Below, one piece after another: positions 28,631 through 37,907 of a stretch of 64,000 nucleotides of DNA (positions are counted from its first letter, which is position 1; each line of letters opens with the position of its first letter). Made by a program: the position numbers and the translations under genes. The stretch is from an uncultured Clostridia bacterium (GTDB taxonomy: Bacteria > Bacillota > Peptococcia > Peptococcales > Peptococcaceae), in assembly GCA_944391625.1 (NCBI GenBank), contig CALXUG010000012.1, positions 1-64,000 on the forward strand, read 5' to 3'. Below the pieces are notes generated by a model, which ran no database searches, was not told the DNA's origin, and saw only the letters and a list, made by a program, of their open reading frames with translations.

Positions 28631-29542
28631 TTATTTTTTGTAGGATTCTAACAGCAGCTCAATAAATTTTTCTCCTACCACATTGCGCATTGTATCTTTA
28701 TGATAGAGAATGCCTTGTTCAATGTAAATATCATCTCGTAAAGGAATTTGCAGCAAATCATCATTAGCATCGGGGCTGTAGATCCCGATAGAAAAGTATG
28801 GATTATCATGCAGCAGTTGATAAAACAGAGCCAGGCTGCTGACGGTATAACGAATATGAAGTGTACCATAGGGCTGGAGCAGATGACGCAAAAAACCGTC
28901 CTTGTGTACAGTAAAGTCCATAAAAACTAATTCCTGTTTTGCCAGAGATGCTAAGGACATGGTTTTATATTCCTGCGCCAGTGCATTGTTGGGTGAAGCC
29001 AACGCTACAATGGGATTGTTGGTAATGGGCTGATAGATCATTGTGTCCGGAATGGGCGGACACAGCTTATCCCAACTGTTTGTGCGCAGCGTGAATGCTA
29101 CCGACAGCGGCAGCTGTTCTACTGCGTGAATCATATTTTCAACATCTTCGTCAATCATAGAAATCAACACATTGGGGAACAGCTTTTGAAAAGTGGGCAG
29201 ATATTGCGCTGAGCGTTTGCGGGGGCGTATTTTTTTTGGCGACATAACGGTAATTTCGTCAAAATACTGAGTATAGATAATATCTTTTTGCGCTTGTCCA
29301 TGGCGTTTTATCTCATCTAAAATATCCAACACCTGCTGCAATTGTTTCAGGGCATATTCGCCTTCCTGGGTGATCAGCACACCGCGGGGACTGCGGGTAA
29401 AGATGGTCATGTCCAGTTCCTGCTCTATGTTCTGCACCACTTTGCTTAGGTAAGAACGCTGCAGATGCAAGGCATCAGCTGCCTGGCTGATGGAACGGTA
29501 TTGGGCAATGGTGAGCAGGTAATAAAAATATTCAGTGTTCAT
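28631..29542 (-). CDS. LysR-family regulator, divergent from hydrolase A
   Basis: Typical LysR layout: winged helix-turn-helix at residues 3-62 (QAADALHLQRSYLSKVVQNIEQ) and an effector-binding domain from about 90. It is most like the LysR at 62619 (shared MNT...YLLTIAQ and HLQ..YLSKVV). It is transcribed away from the hydrolase gene at 29691 across a 148-bp region with a conserved operator-like block, so it probably controls that gene and the permease behind it in response to the imported substrate. Confidence 0.9.
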   Translation of the reverse strand: MNTEYFYYLLTIAQYRSISQAADALHLQRSYLSKVVQNIEQELDMTIFTRSPRGVLITQEGEYALKQLQQVLDILDEIKRHGQAQKDIIYTQYFDEITVMSPKKIRPRKRSAQYLPTFQKLFPNVLISMIDEDVENMIHAVEQLPLSVAFTLRTNSWDKLCPPIPDTMIYQPITNNPIVALASPNNALAQEYKTMSLASLAKQELVFMDFTVHKDGFLRHLLQPYGTLHIRYTVSSLALFYQLLHDNPYFSIGIYSPDANDDLLQIPLRDDIYIEQGILYHKDTMRNVVGEKFIELLLESYKK

Positions 29543-29559
29543 ATAACGCTCCTTTTTTA

Positions 29560-29626
29560 GTTGTATGTTTTTTGATACAGCTTTGCGAAATAAGGGAAAA
29601 TCTCAATGCTTCGCAAAAGAAAAATT
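29560..29626. promoter_or_regulatory. Conserved promoter block A (LysR/hydrolase A)
   Basis: Read on the minus strand, the 67-bp block starts ATTTTTCTTTTGCGAAGC and ends near GTATCAAAAAACATAC, in line with blocks at 53962, 59169 and 62548. It contains the inverted repeat TTTGCGAA (29582-29589) and TTCGCAAA (29610-29617). A TATAAT for the hydrolase lies 6 nt beyond it at 29633-29638. This is the position expected for LysR activation sites. Confidence 0.65.
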
Positions 29627-29690
29627 TATTACTATAATAACATCATCAAGTAAACAACACAACAATCATTTATCAAAGGAGTGCTTTATC

Positions 29691-31745
29691 ATGGCTTATC
29701 AAACAAATGCAATGGCAGACAAAGTTTTGGTTCTGGGCGTAGACGGTTTTGAACCAAGTTTGGCTAAAAAATTTATGGAACAGGGACGTATGCCTGCTCT
29801 GAAAAAATTTGTAGAAAGAGGATCTGCCCGTGAAGATTTAGTATTACTGGGCGCACACCCAACTGTAACACCACCAATGTGGACTACTTTATCCACCGGT
29901 GCTTATCCAGCAACACACGGTATCATCTCTTTCTTTAACCCACATCCCGAAAAAATCGGAACTTCTATCTATGCACTGGATTCTCGTATGTGCTTAGCAG
30001 AACCATTCTGGAATGTAGCTGCTGAAGCAGGTAAAAACACACTGGTATGGCACTGGCCAGGTTCCAGCTGGCCTCCAACCAGCGACAGCCCAAATCTGAC
30101 TGTTGTTGACGGTACTCAGCCAGGCGCAATTAATATGGGTGCTGCAATTATTGATAAAGAAAGTATCTTACTGGCTGACACTACCATCGAAAATGTTCGG
30201 TTTGTAGCGCACGATGCTCCGAACAATCCAGGTGTAGGCTGTGTTATCACCGATTTAGAAGCTGCTGACGAAAGTGCCGGTACCAAACCGGAAGATGGCA
30301 AAATCGGTAAAAACGCATTAGAAAACATTGCTGCTGGCGGTATTGAAAGTTCTAACATTGTTGTAGACGAAAGCGACACAGAGATTGCAGCTTTGGGCGG
30401 CAACAATCTGAACACCATCAACTCCCCAATCAAAGCGCCTACCGGTTGGGCTGCTGCACCGGAAGACAGTAAAGAATTTACGCTACTGACTTCCAAAGGT
30501 TATGTAAGACGTCCTTGCCTGATTTTGAAAAACGAAAATGGCGTATACGACACAGTAGCAATTTACCGGTCCAAAAAAGAAACAGAACCATTGTTTGTAT
30601 TGAAAAATGACACGTACGCCAATGATTTTGTAGATGAAGTCAAAGTTGGCGAAGAAAATATTACAGCAAACCGTTGCCTGCGTCTGCTGACTCTGGCAGA
30701 AGACGGCTCCAAAGTACGCCTGTGGATGAGTCCTGCTTATGCAATGAACAGAGATAACGTATTCCATCCAAAATCTCTCTATCCAGAAATCATGGAAAAC
30801 GTTGGTCACGTACCACCAGTTAGCTCTACCACCGGCCGTGTGCCAGAATTTGTAGAAAAACTGGTACTGCCATCCTGGGATGTATACAGCCAGTGGCAGG
30901 CAGATGCACTGAATTACATGATGGACAAAAAAGGCTGCGAAGTTATCTTCTCCCATTTGCACAATATTGACCTGATTGGCCATCAGATTTGGCATCTGGC
31001 AAAACATCGTGACGAATGGGACAACGATGAAGCATTCTATCAGAGAATGATTACCGGTGTATATGAACAGACTGACCGTTATCTGGAACGGTTCCTGCAT
31101 TATTTAGATGAAGGCTGGACCATTATTATCACATCTGACCACGGTCTGATTACCGAAGAAAACAAAACAACTGGTTTAGGCGAACTGCGTGTAAACGGTA
31201 ATGTTATGGTAGAACTGGGTTACACCACGCTGAAAAAAGATGAAAACGGCGAAGTCATGCATGAAATCGACTGGGAACACACCACCGCTGTTGCTAAACT
31301 GGGCGGACAGATTACCATTAATTTAAAAGGTAAATATCCAACTGGTATTGTTGACCCAGCGGATAAATACGAGCTGGAAGCAAAAATTATCAATGATTTG
31401 TACAATTATCGCGACCCAATTACAGGACAGCGTGTAGTATCTATCGCGCTGCGCAACAAAGATGCTGCGATTCTGGGTCTGAACGGTGACCGTTGCGGTG
31501 ACGTGGTTTACTTTATGGAAGAAGGCCACAACATTATCCATGCCGACTCTCTGTCTACACAAAAAGGGTATTTTGACACATCTGTATCCCCAATCTTCGT
31601 GGCAGCTGGTAAAGGCATTAAAGCAGGTTATACTACCGACCGTGTAATCCGTCAGGTAGACGTAGCGCCAACTGTTGCTGCATTGTTGGGTATGAGAATG
31701 CCTGCACAATGCGAAGGCGCCCCAGCTTATCAGATTTTTGAATAA
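29691..31745 (+). CDS. Alkaline-phosphatase-superfamily phosphodiesterase-like hydrolase A
   Basis: 684 aa, type I phosphodiesterase/nucleotide pyrophosphatase fold. The two-metal site can be traced: Asp18 (GVDGFEP), nucleophile-position Thr60 (HPTVTPPMW), Asp427 and His431 (NIDLIGHQ), Asp483-His484 (SDHG), His617 (IIHADS). The nucleophile is Thr, not the Cys or Ser of formylglycine sulfatases. A domain of about 200 residues (about 170-380) between the Thr motif and the second metal motif carries RRPCLILKNENG. No signal peptide, so cytosolic. Ribosome site AAGGAG precedes ATG 29691. It is followed by permease copy 2 and probably hydrolyses what that imports; the ester cleaved is unknown. Confidence 0.85.
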   Translation: MAYQTNAMADKVLVLGVDGFEPSLAKKFMEQGRMPALKKFVERGSAREDLVLLGAHPTVTPPMWTTLSTGAYPATHGIISFFNPHPEKIGTSIYALDSRMCLAEPFWNVAAEAGKNTLVWHWPGSSWPPTSDSPNLTVVDGTQPGAINMGAAIIDKESILLADTTIENVRFVAHDAPNNPGVGCVITDLEAADESAGTKPEDGKIGKNALENIAAGGIESSNIVVDESDTEIAALGGNNLNTINSPIKAPTGWAAAPEDSKEFTLLTSKGYVRRPCLILKNENGVYDTVAIYRSKKETEPLFVLKNDTYANDFVDEVKVGEENITANRCLRLLTLAEDGSKVRLWMSPAYAMNRDNVFHPKSLYPEIMENVGHVPPVSSTTGRVPEFVEKLVLPSWDVYSQWQADALNYMMDKKGCEVIFSHLHNIDLIGHQIWHLAKHRDEWDNDEAFYQRMITGVYEQTDRYLERFLHYLDEGWTIIITSDHGLITEENKTTGLGELRVNGNVMVELGYTTLKKDENGEVMHEIDWEHTTAVAKLGGQITINLKGKYPTGIVDPADKYELEAKIINDLYNYRDPITGQRVVSIALRNKDAAILGLNGDRCGDVVYFMEEGHNIIHADSLSTQKGYFDTSVSPIFVAAGKGIKAGYTTDRVIRQVDVAPTVAALLGMRMPAQCEGAPAYQIFE

Positions 31746-31767
31746 TTGAAATCATAAACCTAATATT

Positions 31768-31789
31768 CCCAGTAGAGAAATCTACTGGG
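31768..31789 (+). terminator. GNRA-loop hairpin between hydrolase A and permease
   Basis: Perfect 9-bp arms CCCAGTAGA and TCTACTGGG with a GAAA tetraloop. No T run follows, so it is more likely a 3'-end stabiliser or processing hairpin within an operon than a full terminator. Confidence 0.5.
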
Positions 31790-31852
31790 GGTGTTGGGGG
31801 ATGAAAGGGTACAACCGTACATAATATCAAATTAATTAGGAGGGAGAATATT

Positions 31853-33286
31853 ATGGATAAGAAAAAATATACAACTTATTTACATTTTGTTATTATGTTG
31901 TTCCTTATGATTGGAATTGGTTATTTGCCGCCGATTGGACAGATTACTCCGATGGGCATGAAGATTTTAGGCGTATTTGTAGGCACCATGTATGGCTGGA
32001 TTTTCTTAGATTTACTATGGGTAAGCTTGCTTGGTTTAGTTGCGTTAGGGTTGACAGGTTATATGACAATACCAGAAGCATTTTCCAGTGCTTTGGGCAG
32101 TGTTACAGGGATACAGGTTATTATGGTAAGTATTTTGGCAATGGCCTTTAATCACATAGGGGCAGTTGATGTTGTGGGCAACTGGATTTTAACTAGAAAA
32201 TCATTGCAAAAGAATCCGATGTTATTGGTAATTACTCTAATGCTTACAGTTATTATAGGGACTCTTTTTGGTGCAGGTCTTGCTCTGGTATTTATGCTTT
32301 GGGCAATGATTCAAAAAGCAGCTGACCGCTGTGGATATGATAAAAAAGATCCTCTCATCACTTTTTTGATGGCGATGATGGTTATTTTGATGTTTACTTG
32401 TAGTAACTTAGTTCCGTTCAGAGGTACAGCCTTAATGTTTTTATCCTTTTATACACCTACTGCAGGCGAATTGGAATATCTGCCATTTATGATTTTTACA
32501 TTTAGTTATTTACTTCTGTTCTGTGTAGGAATGCTGCTGATTGCAATATTGATCTTCAAAGTTGATGTTTCAAGATTGAAATTGCCGGATGAAGACATTG
32601 AGGAATTGCGCGCAATACCCGTTACAAAACAACAAAAGTTAGGCTGTTTAATCATGGTTGTTTATTTTATTGTTATGCTTTCGACAACAATCTTACCACA
32701 AACTTGGGCGATTACACAATTTATTACATCATGCGGATTGCTGGGGGTTACAACTTTCGCATTGATTGCGTTATGCTTAATTAAAGATGACAATCATGCA
32801 CAAATTGTACATTTATCGAAATGTCATCATGGCGTTCCATGGGATGTAGTGTGGTTACTATGTGCCACAGTGCCTATCTGCAACGCTTTGGAAGCAAAAG
32901 AAAGCGGCGTTATGGCCACCATTGCCGAGGCAGTTATGCCACTTATCAATGGATTATCTCCAGTCGTATTAATGATTGTTGTAATGGTGTTCTTAGGTTT
33001 ATTGACACAGGTTGCGCATAATTTAATACTGGGCGCATTGTTTATTCCTTTCGTTACAAATATCATGATGGGAATAGGCGGAAATCATCAGGTCATGTAT
33101 ATGATTATGATGTTAACCTTAACTTGCGCATATGTAACACCTGCTGCTTCTATGAACTCTGCTATGATTCACGGGAATCCTGACATTGGGAAAAAAGCGG
33201 CATACACTTGGGGTATTGCAACATTATTAGTCAACTTTATCGTTTTAGGTGTATTCGGAATACCGTTGGGCGAATTGCTTTGGTAA
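31853..33286 (+). CDS. SLC13/DASS-type anion permease (copy 2)
   Basis: 477 aa, about 12 helices. Starts with the signature shared by all copies here (GYLPPIGQITPMGMKILGVFVGTMYGW). The two hairpin regions are altered relative to copies 1, 3 and 5: TQVAHNLILG in place of TNFANN and YVTPAASMNSAMIHG. Located 107 nt after hydrolase A with its own strong AGGAGG site, so probably co-regulated. The altered hairpins suggest a different substrate from copy 1. Confidence 0.85.
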   Translation: MDKKKYTTYLHFVIMLFLMIGIGYLPPIGQITPMGMKILGVFVGTMYGWIFLDLLWVSLLGLVALGLTGYMTIPEAFSSALGSVTGIQVIMVSILAMAFNHIGAVDVVGNWILTRKSLQKNPMLLVITLMLTVIIGTLFGAGLALVFMLWAMIQKAADRCGYDKKDPLITFLMAMMVILMFTCSNLVPFRGTALMFLSFYTPTAGELEYLPFMIFTFSYLLLFCVGMLLIAILIFKVDVSRLKLPDEDIEELRAIPVTKQQKLGCLIMVVYFIVMLSTTILPQTWAITQFITSCGLLGVTTFALIALCLIKDDNHAQIVHLSKCHHGVPWDVVWLLCATVPICNALEAKESGVMATIAEAVMPLINGLSPVVLMIVVMVFLGLLTQVAHNLILGALFIPFVTNIMMGIGGNHQVMYMIMMLTLTCAYVTPAASMNSAMIHGNPDIGKKAAYTWGIATLLVNFIVLGVFGIPLGELLW

Positions 33287-33337
33287 GGTATGAAACATAC
33301 TTAAATTGATGTAGTGGAAAATTGAATGAAGATAGTA

Positions 33338-33385
33338 AAATCAACGAAAGGCAGGGCTATTTTGGGCTCTGTCTTTCGTTGATTT
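33338..33385. terminator. Bidirectional terminator after permease copy 2
   Basis: AAATCAACGAAAG...CTTTCGTTGATTT, outer arms of 13 bp plus an inner CAG/CTG stem. It separates convergent permease and nudC genes. Confidence 0.75.
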
Positions 33386-33396
33386 AGTGGAGAAAA

Positions 33397-34224
33397 CTAC
33401 AGCTGCTCCTTGAACACCATAATCATTTCATTGGTCAGGCTGACATGATCGGCTTCCATGGATAATTCACAGCGGGGAACCCAGGCAGCCATAGATAATT
33501 CTTCTTCTTCCAGACAAATGGTTTCATCCTCGCCATCCAGTTCGGCAAAGAAACCGAACAACAACGAACTGGAATGGGGCCAGGGCTGGCTTTTGTAGTA
33601 ACGAATATTTTTTACAGGCAGTCCAACCTCCTCTAAAACCTCTCGCCGCACCGTTTCTTCGATGGTTTCTCCCACTTCGGCAAAACCGGCCAGCAAAGCA
33701 TAATCCTTGTAATTGCGGCCTTTATATTTGGAAAGTAAAATTTTATCGCCATGGGTTAAGCCGATGATAACAGCAGGGCAGATTTGCGGATAACTCATAC
33801 AATCGCACTGAGGGCAACGCATCATCCGTTCTTTGCTGTCCGGCTGCAATGGAGTACCGCAGCGGCCGCAATAACGGTGACGATTATACCAGTTATGCAG
33901 CTGAAAGCCTACCAGACCGGCATAGGCATAGTGCCGGGGTTGTAGATGACGCAGCGCATAGATGCTCTCCATTGCAAAAGGTTCACTTACAGGCTGCTGC
34001 CGCTGATTGATCCAGTAGAAGCGTTCATCGCCAATAGAAAACAAATAAATCCATTGCGCCGGTTCTTGGGGCAAATCAGCAAAACGGGGAAAAGTAATTA
34101 CCCCGTCTGCTTGTTTGCGCAGCAATACCTGACTGCTGTCGTACCACAAAATAAAGCTATCTGCATCCGGCGGCTGCGGCGTATAACCATTATGAAATTC
34201 ATACGGAAAAATATCTTGAATCAT
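33397..34224 (-). CDS. nudC: NudC-type NAD(H)/NAD-RNA pyrophosphatase
   Basis: 275 aa Nudix hydrolase. A zinc ribbon (CGRCG...CPQCD, about residues 119-138) precedes the Nudix box GFAEVGETIEETVRREVLEEVGL (about 175-197), and the diagnostic SQPWPHSSS motif follows. Characterised relatives hydrolyse NADH and remove NAD caps from RNA. Confidence 0.92.
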   Translation of the reverse strand: MIQDIFPYEFHNGYTPQPPDADSFILWYDSSQVLLRKQADGVITFPRFADLPQEPAQWIYLFSIGDERFYWINQRQQPVSEPFAMESIYALRHLQPRHYAYAGLVGFQLHNWYNRHRYCGRCGTPLQPDSKERMMRCPQCDCMSYPQICPAVIIGLTHGDKILLSKYKGRNYKDYALLAGFAEVGETIEETVRREVLEEVGLPVKNIRYYKSQPWPHSSSLLFGFFAELDGEDETICLEEEELSMAAWVPRCELSMEADHVSLTNEMIMVFKEQL

Positions 34225-34423
34225 AGCAATGCCTTCTTTCTGTCATTTCTGAAATAAAATCAGAAAAAATTTAGTGTATCTGTAATGTATTATAGTATGC
34301 AGCTTTCCAAATTACAAATTCCTGCGGCATATTATTTTGAGAAAGCAAAACTAGGAGGGACACATATAGAAACATTATAAATAATGAATTTAGTATATAA
34401 CAAGTGTGACATAGAAAGTAAAT

Positions 34424-34975
34424 TTAATTATTATCTAAAATGTCTTTCATTATTTGTGGCATGGTATTGTAACGGTATGTGCAAAATTCTTCAACTGTTA
34501 AAGGTATCTCTCCCATAAGCCAGTCACGAACAATAAATGAATTTCCATAGCAATACATTTTTATTGCAAAAATGAGTTCTTTAGACAGGGCATCTGGCCC
34601 CTTTTTTGTTTGAACAATATTTTTAAAAAAGGTTAAGCAGTATGAGTATAGGAAATGGTCAAAAGAATTTTGTCCCTCATAATTGTAAATATTTAAAAAG
34701 TATTCTTTATTATGCAGATAGAATTCGGCATAAGTATATTGAGTCTCATACCAAGATTTTTCTAAATAAAGGTCATCAAATGTTTTATGAACAAAGTCTT
34801 CGTAAAACCAACACATTAATTCAAATTTATCATGAAAATAACGATAAAAAGTTGCTTTAGAAACATTAGCACGTTCGATAATTTCTTGAATTGTAATGGT
34901 TTCAAAAGATTTTTCGCTAGTCAATTGGTATAACGCATCCGACAGTAGTTTTTTAGGATCCATTCCGTAAGCCAT
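34424..34975 (-). CDS. TetR-family regulator, divergent from amidohydrolase
   Basis: 183 aa; N-terminal helix-turn-helix (ITIQEIIERANVSKATFYRYFHDKFEL, about residues 23-49) and an all-helical ligand domain close to the DhaS/TetR C-terminal type. It faces the amidohydrolase-permease pair across about 260 bp and probably represses it. Strongly A/T-rich like the next two genes. Confidence 0.88.
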   Translation of the reverse strand: MAYGMDPKKLLSDALYQLTSEKSFETITIQEIIERANVSKATFYRYFHDKFELMCWFYEDFVHKTFDDLYLEKSWYETQYTYAEFYLHNKEYFLNIYNYEGQNSFDHFLYSYCLTFFKNIVQTKKGPDALSKELIFAIKMYCYGNSFIVRDWLMGEIPLTVEEFCTYRYNTMPQIMKDILDNN

Positions 34976-35234
34976 GAGAATATACTCCTTTCAAAAAGAT
35001 GAGACAAAAACGTTCAAAAGTTTCAGTATAAACAAAATGAATTATATGTATATTGAATATTTATGTGATGGAAAATAAAATGAAATTAACAGAAAGAGAG
35101 GAGGGGAATTAAATAATATTATAACAGAGTTTACCTGGATGTAAACGGGTATAGAGAAGAGTAGTAAAAGTTTGCGTGAAATAGTTAAAAAAAACCTATG
35201 TTATAAGTGTATGAAAAATCGAGGAGGAATTATT

Positions 35235-36095
35235 ATGATTATTGATTTTAGATCAAGACCACCATATGGAGAATTTAAAAATAGTTATATTATGTCTGAT
35301 GTAGATTTTATGACACAGTTTGCTGCCAGATTTAATATGCCGGTTGCTGAATCTGTAAAAAAACAATCTATGGAGCTTTACATTAAGGAAATGGATGAAG
35401 CTAAAATTGATATTGGTGTTATCCCGGGAAGAAAATGTTTTGGCTTAAAGAATGCCGATTTGGTTGAGTTGATGGAACTTTATCCTGGTCGATTTATCTG
35501 TTTTGCAGGCGTAGATCCGCACGATCCTACAGAAGAATCTCTGGCTGAAATTGACGAATATGTTGTGAATGGTCCTTGTACAGGAGTTGTGATTGAACCT
35601 TGTTTAAGTGAAAATGAAGCACCGGGCAAACCACCAATGACAGTGGATGATCCACGTGTTCATCCTATTTATGAGAAATGTCAAGAAATTGGAGTACCTT
35701 TAATGATTTCTTTTGGTGGCTTAACGAATGCGGCTTTAAGATACATGTCTCCAATAGACATTGATAATGTAGCTGAAAAATACCCAGATCTTACAATTAT
35801 TTTAGCACATGGTGGTTGTCCATGGGCGGATGTAATGTGTTGGATTGCATTAAGAAGAGCAAATGTTTATATTTCTCCTGATATTTATGCAATGGGTGGG
35901 CCTGGTACTGTTGGCTATGTTGCTGGGGCAAACCAACTGGTTCCGGAAAAAATTTTATTTGGTTCAGCATATCCTATGACTCCAATGAAAGAAGCGGTTG
36001 TACGATATATGGGTATAGGTATTAAAGAAGAAAATCTGCCTAAAGTAATGTATCAAAATGCTGCTAGAATTTTAGGGTTAGATGTAGAGGAATAA
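35235..36095 (+). CDS. Amidohydrolase-2 family metal enzyme (decarboxylase/hydrolase-like)
   Basis: 286 aa from ATG 35235, where GAGGAGG stands 8 nt upstream; the frame is open further upstream without ribosome site. TIM-barrel family of ACMSD and related decarboxylases: conserved AHGGCPW (metal or catalytic His), ILFGSAYPM near the end (normally GSDYP, here Ala replaces the usual Asp), and NAARILGL. The N-terminal HxH metal motif of the family is not present: the chain begins MIIDFRSRPP. Loss of both may mean a metal-free or changed mechanism. Co-oriented with permease copy 3 and opposite a TetR gene; probably processes the imported compound. Confidence 0.8.
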   Translation: MIIDFRSRPPYGEFKNSYIMSDVDFMTQFAARFNMPVAESVKKQSMELYIKEMDEAKIDIGVIPGRKCFGLKNADLVELMELYPGRFICFAGVDPHDPTEESLAEIDEYVVNGPCTGVVIEPCLSENEAPGKPPMTVDDPRVHPIYEKCQEIGVPLMISFGGLTNAALRYMSPIDIDNVAEKYPDLTIILAHGGCPWADVMCWIALRRANVYISPDIYAMGGPGTVGYVAGANQLVPEKILFGSAYPMTPMKEAVVRYMGIGIKEENLPKVMYQNAARILGLDVEE

Positions 36096-36195
36096 AAAGA
36101 ATATGATACAGATTATTTAAGATAAGTAAGGGGGAAACCCCTTATTTATCTTAATATAGCCACAAGTACATTATATAGGGTGAGGAGGGAAATTT

Positions 36196-37638
36196 ATGGT
36201 AGAAACGAGTAACGGATATTTGAATAAAAGAACGGTAAATATTATTATCATGTTGACTATTATGTTTGGTTTTGGAAACTTACCTGCACCTGGAGCAATT
36301 ACAGAGCTAGGAATGAAAATATTAGGCGTATTTATAGGTGTTCTCTATGGATGGATTTTTATTGAAGTGGGTTCAACTAGTATTGTTAGTTTAGCTGCTT
36401 TGGTTTTGATTGGATGTGCTGAAATATCTGATGTTCTGGTAGGTGTTTTTGGAACACAGATAGCAGTAACATTTTTAATGGTATTTCTTTTTACAGCATT
36501 TATAGAAGAAAAAAATTTAGGAGAAGTTGTTGCTTATTGGTTAATTAGACGAAAATTTTTAGCAGGGCGTCCATATTTATTATTTTTCTTTTTCCTTTTG
36601 GCAACGTACTTCGTAGGGGTTTTAAGTGGCAGTTTGGTTGCGGTATTTTTGATGATAGCATTGTTTCGCTCGCTTAATGAAATTATTGGTTTTGAAATGT
36701 ATAGTAAACAGATTTTAGCATTTGTTTTAGGGATTAGTTTTACGGCCGTACTTGGAGAATTAGGACTCCCAACAAAAGGTGTTGCGCTTATTTATATGAG
36801 TTTATATACAGGTCAAACTGGCCAGGTATTTGATATGGTTCGATATATATTAGCAGTGGTGCCAATGAGTATTTTTATTACCTTTTGCTATACGATTTTT
36901 TGTAAGTTTATTTTAAGAATAGATATGAGAGCTTTGGCGAAGGCACAGCAATATCTTCCGAAAGCAAAAGTTGTAACGAAAGATCAAAAAATAGCAATGT
37001 GGGCTACAGCAATTTATATGACAGCGTTAGTAATACCTTCATTACAGAGTACAAATCCTATATTTCAGGCAATTGCTCAATTTGGCAGTGGTGGCATAGC
37101 ATTTGCTTTGTTTGGTGTTATGATGTTGATTCACATTGATCAGGAACCAATTATTGATGTAAAAAAAATAGCGAAACGTTTTCCTTGGGAGTTTTATTTT
37201 ATGTGTGTGACAGTTGTTTATATTGCAGGTTTATTAACACAGGATGCAACAGGAATAAAAACATTTTTGACAGAAAGTCTATATCCACTTGTTTCTAATT
37301 TAGGTTCATTTGGTTTGGTTGTATGTTTGTGTTTTATAACGGCAATTTTAACAAACTTTATAAATAATGTTGTTGCTGGTTCCCTAGTAATTTCTTTAGG
37401 AATAGCCCTTAGTGGTATACTTCCAAATTTAAATTTGCCAATGCTGACGATTATGGTTGCCTTAGCAGGTATGTTGGCGATTGCTACACCAGCGGCCAGC
37501 CCCAACTCAGCATGGATTTTTGCACAAAAGGATTTGGTAAAAGCAAGTGACATGATGTTATATGGATTTGCTACAGTTATTTTTTTAGTGCTATGTGCAA
37601 GTTTGGTTGGCTATTGGTATGTCGCATTAATTTTTTGA
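36196..37638 (+). CDS. SLC13/DASS-type anion permease (copy 3)
   Basis: 480 aa, about 12 helices, with the shared N-terminal signature (GNLPAPGAITELGMKILGVFIGVLYGW) and TNFINNVVAG plus IATPAASPNSAW hairpins. It lies 100 nt after the amidohydrolase on the same strand. Codon use is much more A/T-rich (frequent TTA, AAA, ATA) than in copies 1, 4 and 5. Confidence 0.85.
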   Translation: MVETSNGYLNKRTVNIIIMLTIMFGFGNLPAPGAITELGMKILGVFIGVLYGWIFIEVGSTSIVSLAALVLIGCAEISDVLVGVFGTQIAVTFLMVFLFTAFIEEKNLGEVVAYWLIRRKFLAGRPYLLFFFFLLATYFVGVLSGSLVAVFLMIALFRSLNEIIGFEMYSKQILAFVLGISFTAVLGELGLPTKGVALIYMSLYTGQTGQVFDMVRYILAVVPMSIFITFCYTIFCKFILRIDMRALAKAQQYLPKAKVVTKDQKIAMWATAIYMTALVIPSLQSTNPIFQAIAQFGSGGIAFALFGVMMLIHIDQEPIIDVKKIAKRFPWEFYFMCVTVVYIAGLLTQDATGIKTFLTESLYPLVSNLGSFGLVVCLCFITAILTNFINNVVAGSLVISLGIALSGILPNLNLPMLTIMVALAGMLAIATPAASPNSAWIFAQKDLVKASDMMLYGFATVIFLVLCASLVGYWYVALIF

Positions 37639-37672
37639 TAAATTGTGCTGGGTATAGAGTATATAGAATGAT

Positions 37673-37753
37673 AAAAATAACTCATTATTAGAAATTTCTG
37701 CAATAAGTATCAGATTGATATGATGCAGGAGTTTCTGTTTTGAGTTATTTTTT
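37673..37753 (+). terminator. Long hairpin terminator after permease copy 3
   Basis: Outer arms AAAAATAACTCA and TGAGTTATTTTTT with an inner AGAAATTTCTGCA/TGCAGGAGTTTCT stem; T run at 37746-37753. Confidence 0.7.
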
Positions 37754-37907
37754 GTTGCTTTATAGAATATCGTATTCAAAAGAATGGTCATGATAGTTAA
37801 AATGGTTGCCAATGAGAAATTAAAATGGTTTTGAAAAAGTAATGTATAAGTTGTATAATGAAAGGAAATTTTTAACTTTAAAAAAAATAAATAAAGGAGG
37901 AGATAAC

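Noticed and set aside
35640-35670. Second parS-like site (CACGTG)
   Set aside because: Only the central six bases match; flanks do not form the 16-bp palindrome, and it lies inside the amidohydrolase gene.
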